Source: Cardiobacteriaceae bacterium (GTDB lineage Bacteria > Pseudomonadota > Gammaproteobacteria > Cardiobacteriales > Cardiobacteriaceae). From it: a stretch of DNA of 64,000 nucleotides. Position numbers and translations under genes: made by a program. The DNA lies in the NCBI GenBank assembly GCA_030529365.1, contig JAUMXB010000003.1:91849-155848 (forward strand), read 5' to 3'. Positions 63,355 to 64,000 of the stretch are shown here, one piece after another. Below the pieces are notes generated by a model. It saw only the letters and a program-made list of their open reading frames with translations, was not told the DNA's origin and did no database searches. Every line of letters starts with the position of its first letter. The stretch's first letter is position 1.

Positions 63355-64000
63355 ATGGCTAAACAAATTGTCGTTACTTTGGCAAAAATCAAAGACAGTC
63401 CGACAAATGCGGAAATTATCAATCAGTACAATATCCAGTCGGGAAGTGGTGCTGTTCGTATTCAAGCTGTTGATGATATTTATTATCATCTTACTGATGT
63501 GAATACTACCTTTGCGCCAGAAAACATCATGGCGCAGCGAGTGGGTAATGATCTCCATATAGCATTTGAAGGAGAAAATATCGCCAATCCTGATCTTGTC
63601 ATTGAAAATTACTATCAGCTTAATCCTAACGGGCATAAGAACCTGCTTATTGGTATGCATGAAAACGGATCTTTTTATCCGTATGTACCAGAGAGTGCTC
63701 AAACTGCTGATGCTGTGCACCTTCTTGCCGAACAGGTGGCTGCTGGACAGGCGCTTGGTGGTGAGTCTTTTGCTGCCATCGTTCCATGGGTTGCGGGCAG
63801 TGCAGCAATGATCAGTCCTTTTGCAGTAATAGGTGGAATCGCTGGTTTGGGGCTGGTTGGCGGTGTGATTGCAGCCAGTTCTAAAAATAAAGATAGTGAC
63901 GATACACCTGCTCCACCGGCCCAAGATCCTGGCACTCTCACTCCACCCTCGCAAGATCCAGGCATTACCCCCCCGCCTCCGCAAGATCCGGGTATTACTC
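63355..64000 (+). CDS. N-terminus of a BapA-like large adhesin, continues beyond the window
   Basis: 215 codons are visible and the frame is open at the window edge. Residues ~28-90 (VRIQAVDDIYYHLTDVNTTFAPENIMAQRVGNDLHIAFEGENIANPDLVIENYY) match the N-terminal prefix domain of BapA-type biofilm adhesins. A Gly/Ala-rich hydrophobic stretch follows at ~143-175. Then a Pro-rich tandem starts with three QDPG-centred units. Such proteins are exported by type I secretion, and the N-terminal region retains them at the surface. GGAAGGA precedes the ATG. Size and secretion genes lie beyond the edge. Confidence 0.8.
   Translation, partial: MAKQIVVTLAKIKDSPTNAEIINQYNIQSGSGAVRIQAVDDIYYHLTDVNTTFAPENIMAQRVGNDLHIAFEGENIANPDLVIENYYQLNPNGHKNLLIGMHENGSFYPYVPESAQTADAVHLLAEQVAAGQALGGESFAAIVPWVAGSAAMISPFAVIGGIAGLGLVGGVIAASSKNKDSDDTPAPPAQDPGTLTPPSQDPGITPPPPQDPGIT

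Overview
This 64 kb window looks like the chromosome of a gammaproteobacterium, with GC-rich housekeeping genes and type IV pilus ATPases. Several gene neighbourhoods match Enterobacteria or Pseudomonas: maf-rng, mlaFED, proC-yggT-yggU, pilT-pilU, rpsU-dnaG-rpoD, leuABCD and divergent rph/yicC. Gene content and composition made me think of the Cardiobacteriaceae, but that placement is an inference and was not tested. No rRNA, tRNA, insertion sequence, prophage or CRISPR array is visible.

Layout. 1-7 kb: a CrfC-type dynamin GTPase (cut by the window edge and missing its C-terminus), a WYL regulator, maf-rng and galE. 7-17 kb: rep, tas, a hydrolase, an exported protein, a DUF1963 protein with a large insertion, an EVE protein and mlaFED without mlaC or mlaB. 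17-26 kb: an MFS carrier, recF-comM, a DyP peroxidase, a formate/nitrite channel, tag, an S51 peptidase, a YdcZ transporter and a second WYL regulator. 26-35 kb: a pqi operon with pqiA split into two genes, a Bax-inhibitor-1 protein, dsbA, a remnant of an SMP-30 gene and a thioredoxin-MsrA-MsrB fusion. 35-49 kb: a tripartite efflux operon, a DUF1289 protein, an NDUFA9-like protein, uup, proC-yggT-yggU, pilT-pilU and parE. 49-59 kb: rpsU-yqeY-dnaG-rpoD and a leucine operon with an attenuation leader. 59-64 kb: rdgB, rph, yicC, then a lower-GC end with an OmpA-domain lipoprotein and the N-terminus of a BapA-like giant adhesin.

The most striking feature is a dispersed intergenic repeat, here called the A-B element, present about 24 times (one per ~2.7 kb). 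A full copy has two AAGCGCTT palindromes (A boxes) whose starts are exactly 31 bp apart in all 19 copies where I could place both. An imperfect palindrome of the type TGAGAAAATTTATCA (B box) lies midway between them, half B boxes lie outside, and an AT-rich tail of the type AAAAATAGTTATTTTTTACC lies on one side and gives the element an orientation. Copies sit mostly at gene 3' ends and in several cases supply the stop codon of the adjoining gene. I do not recognise this family as a named repeat. It could act in 3'-end formation or termination, as a non-autonomous mobile element, as a protein-binding array, or as an uptake-type signal.

Themes: envelope lipid transport (mla, pqi), thiol and oxidative repair (dsbA, msrAB, DyP), DNA replication and repair (rep, recF, dnaG, parE, tag), natural transformation and twitching (comM, pilT, pilU), and leucine synthesis under ribosome-mediated attenuation.
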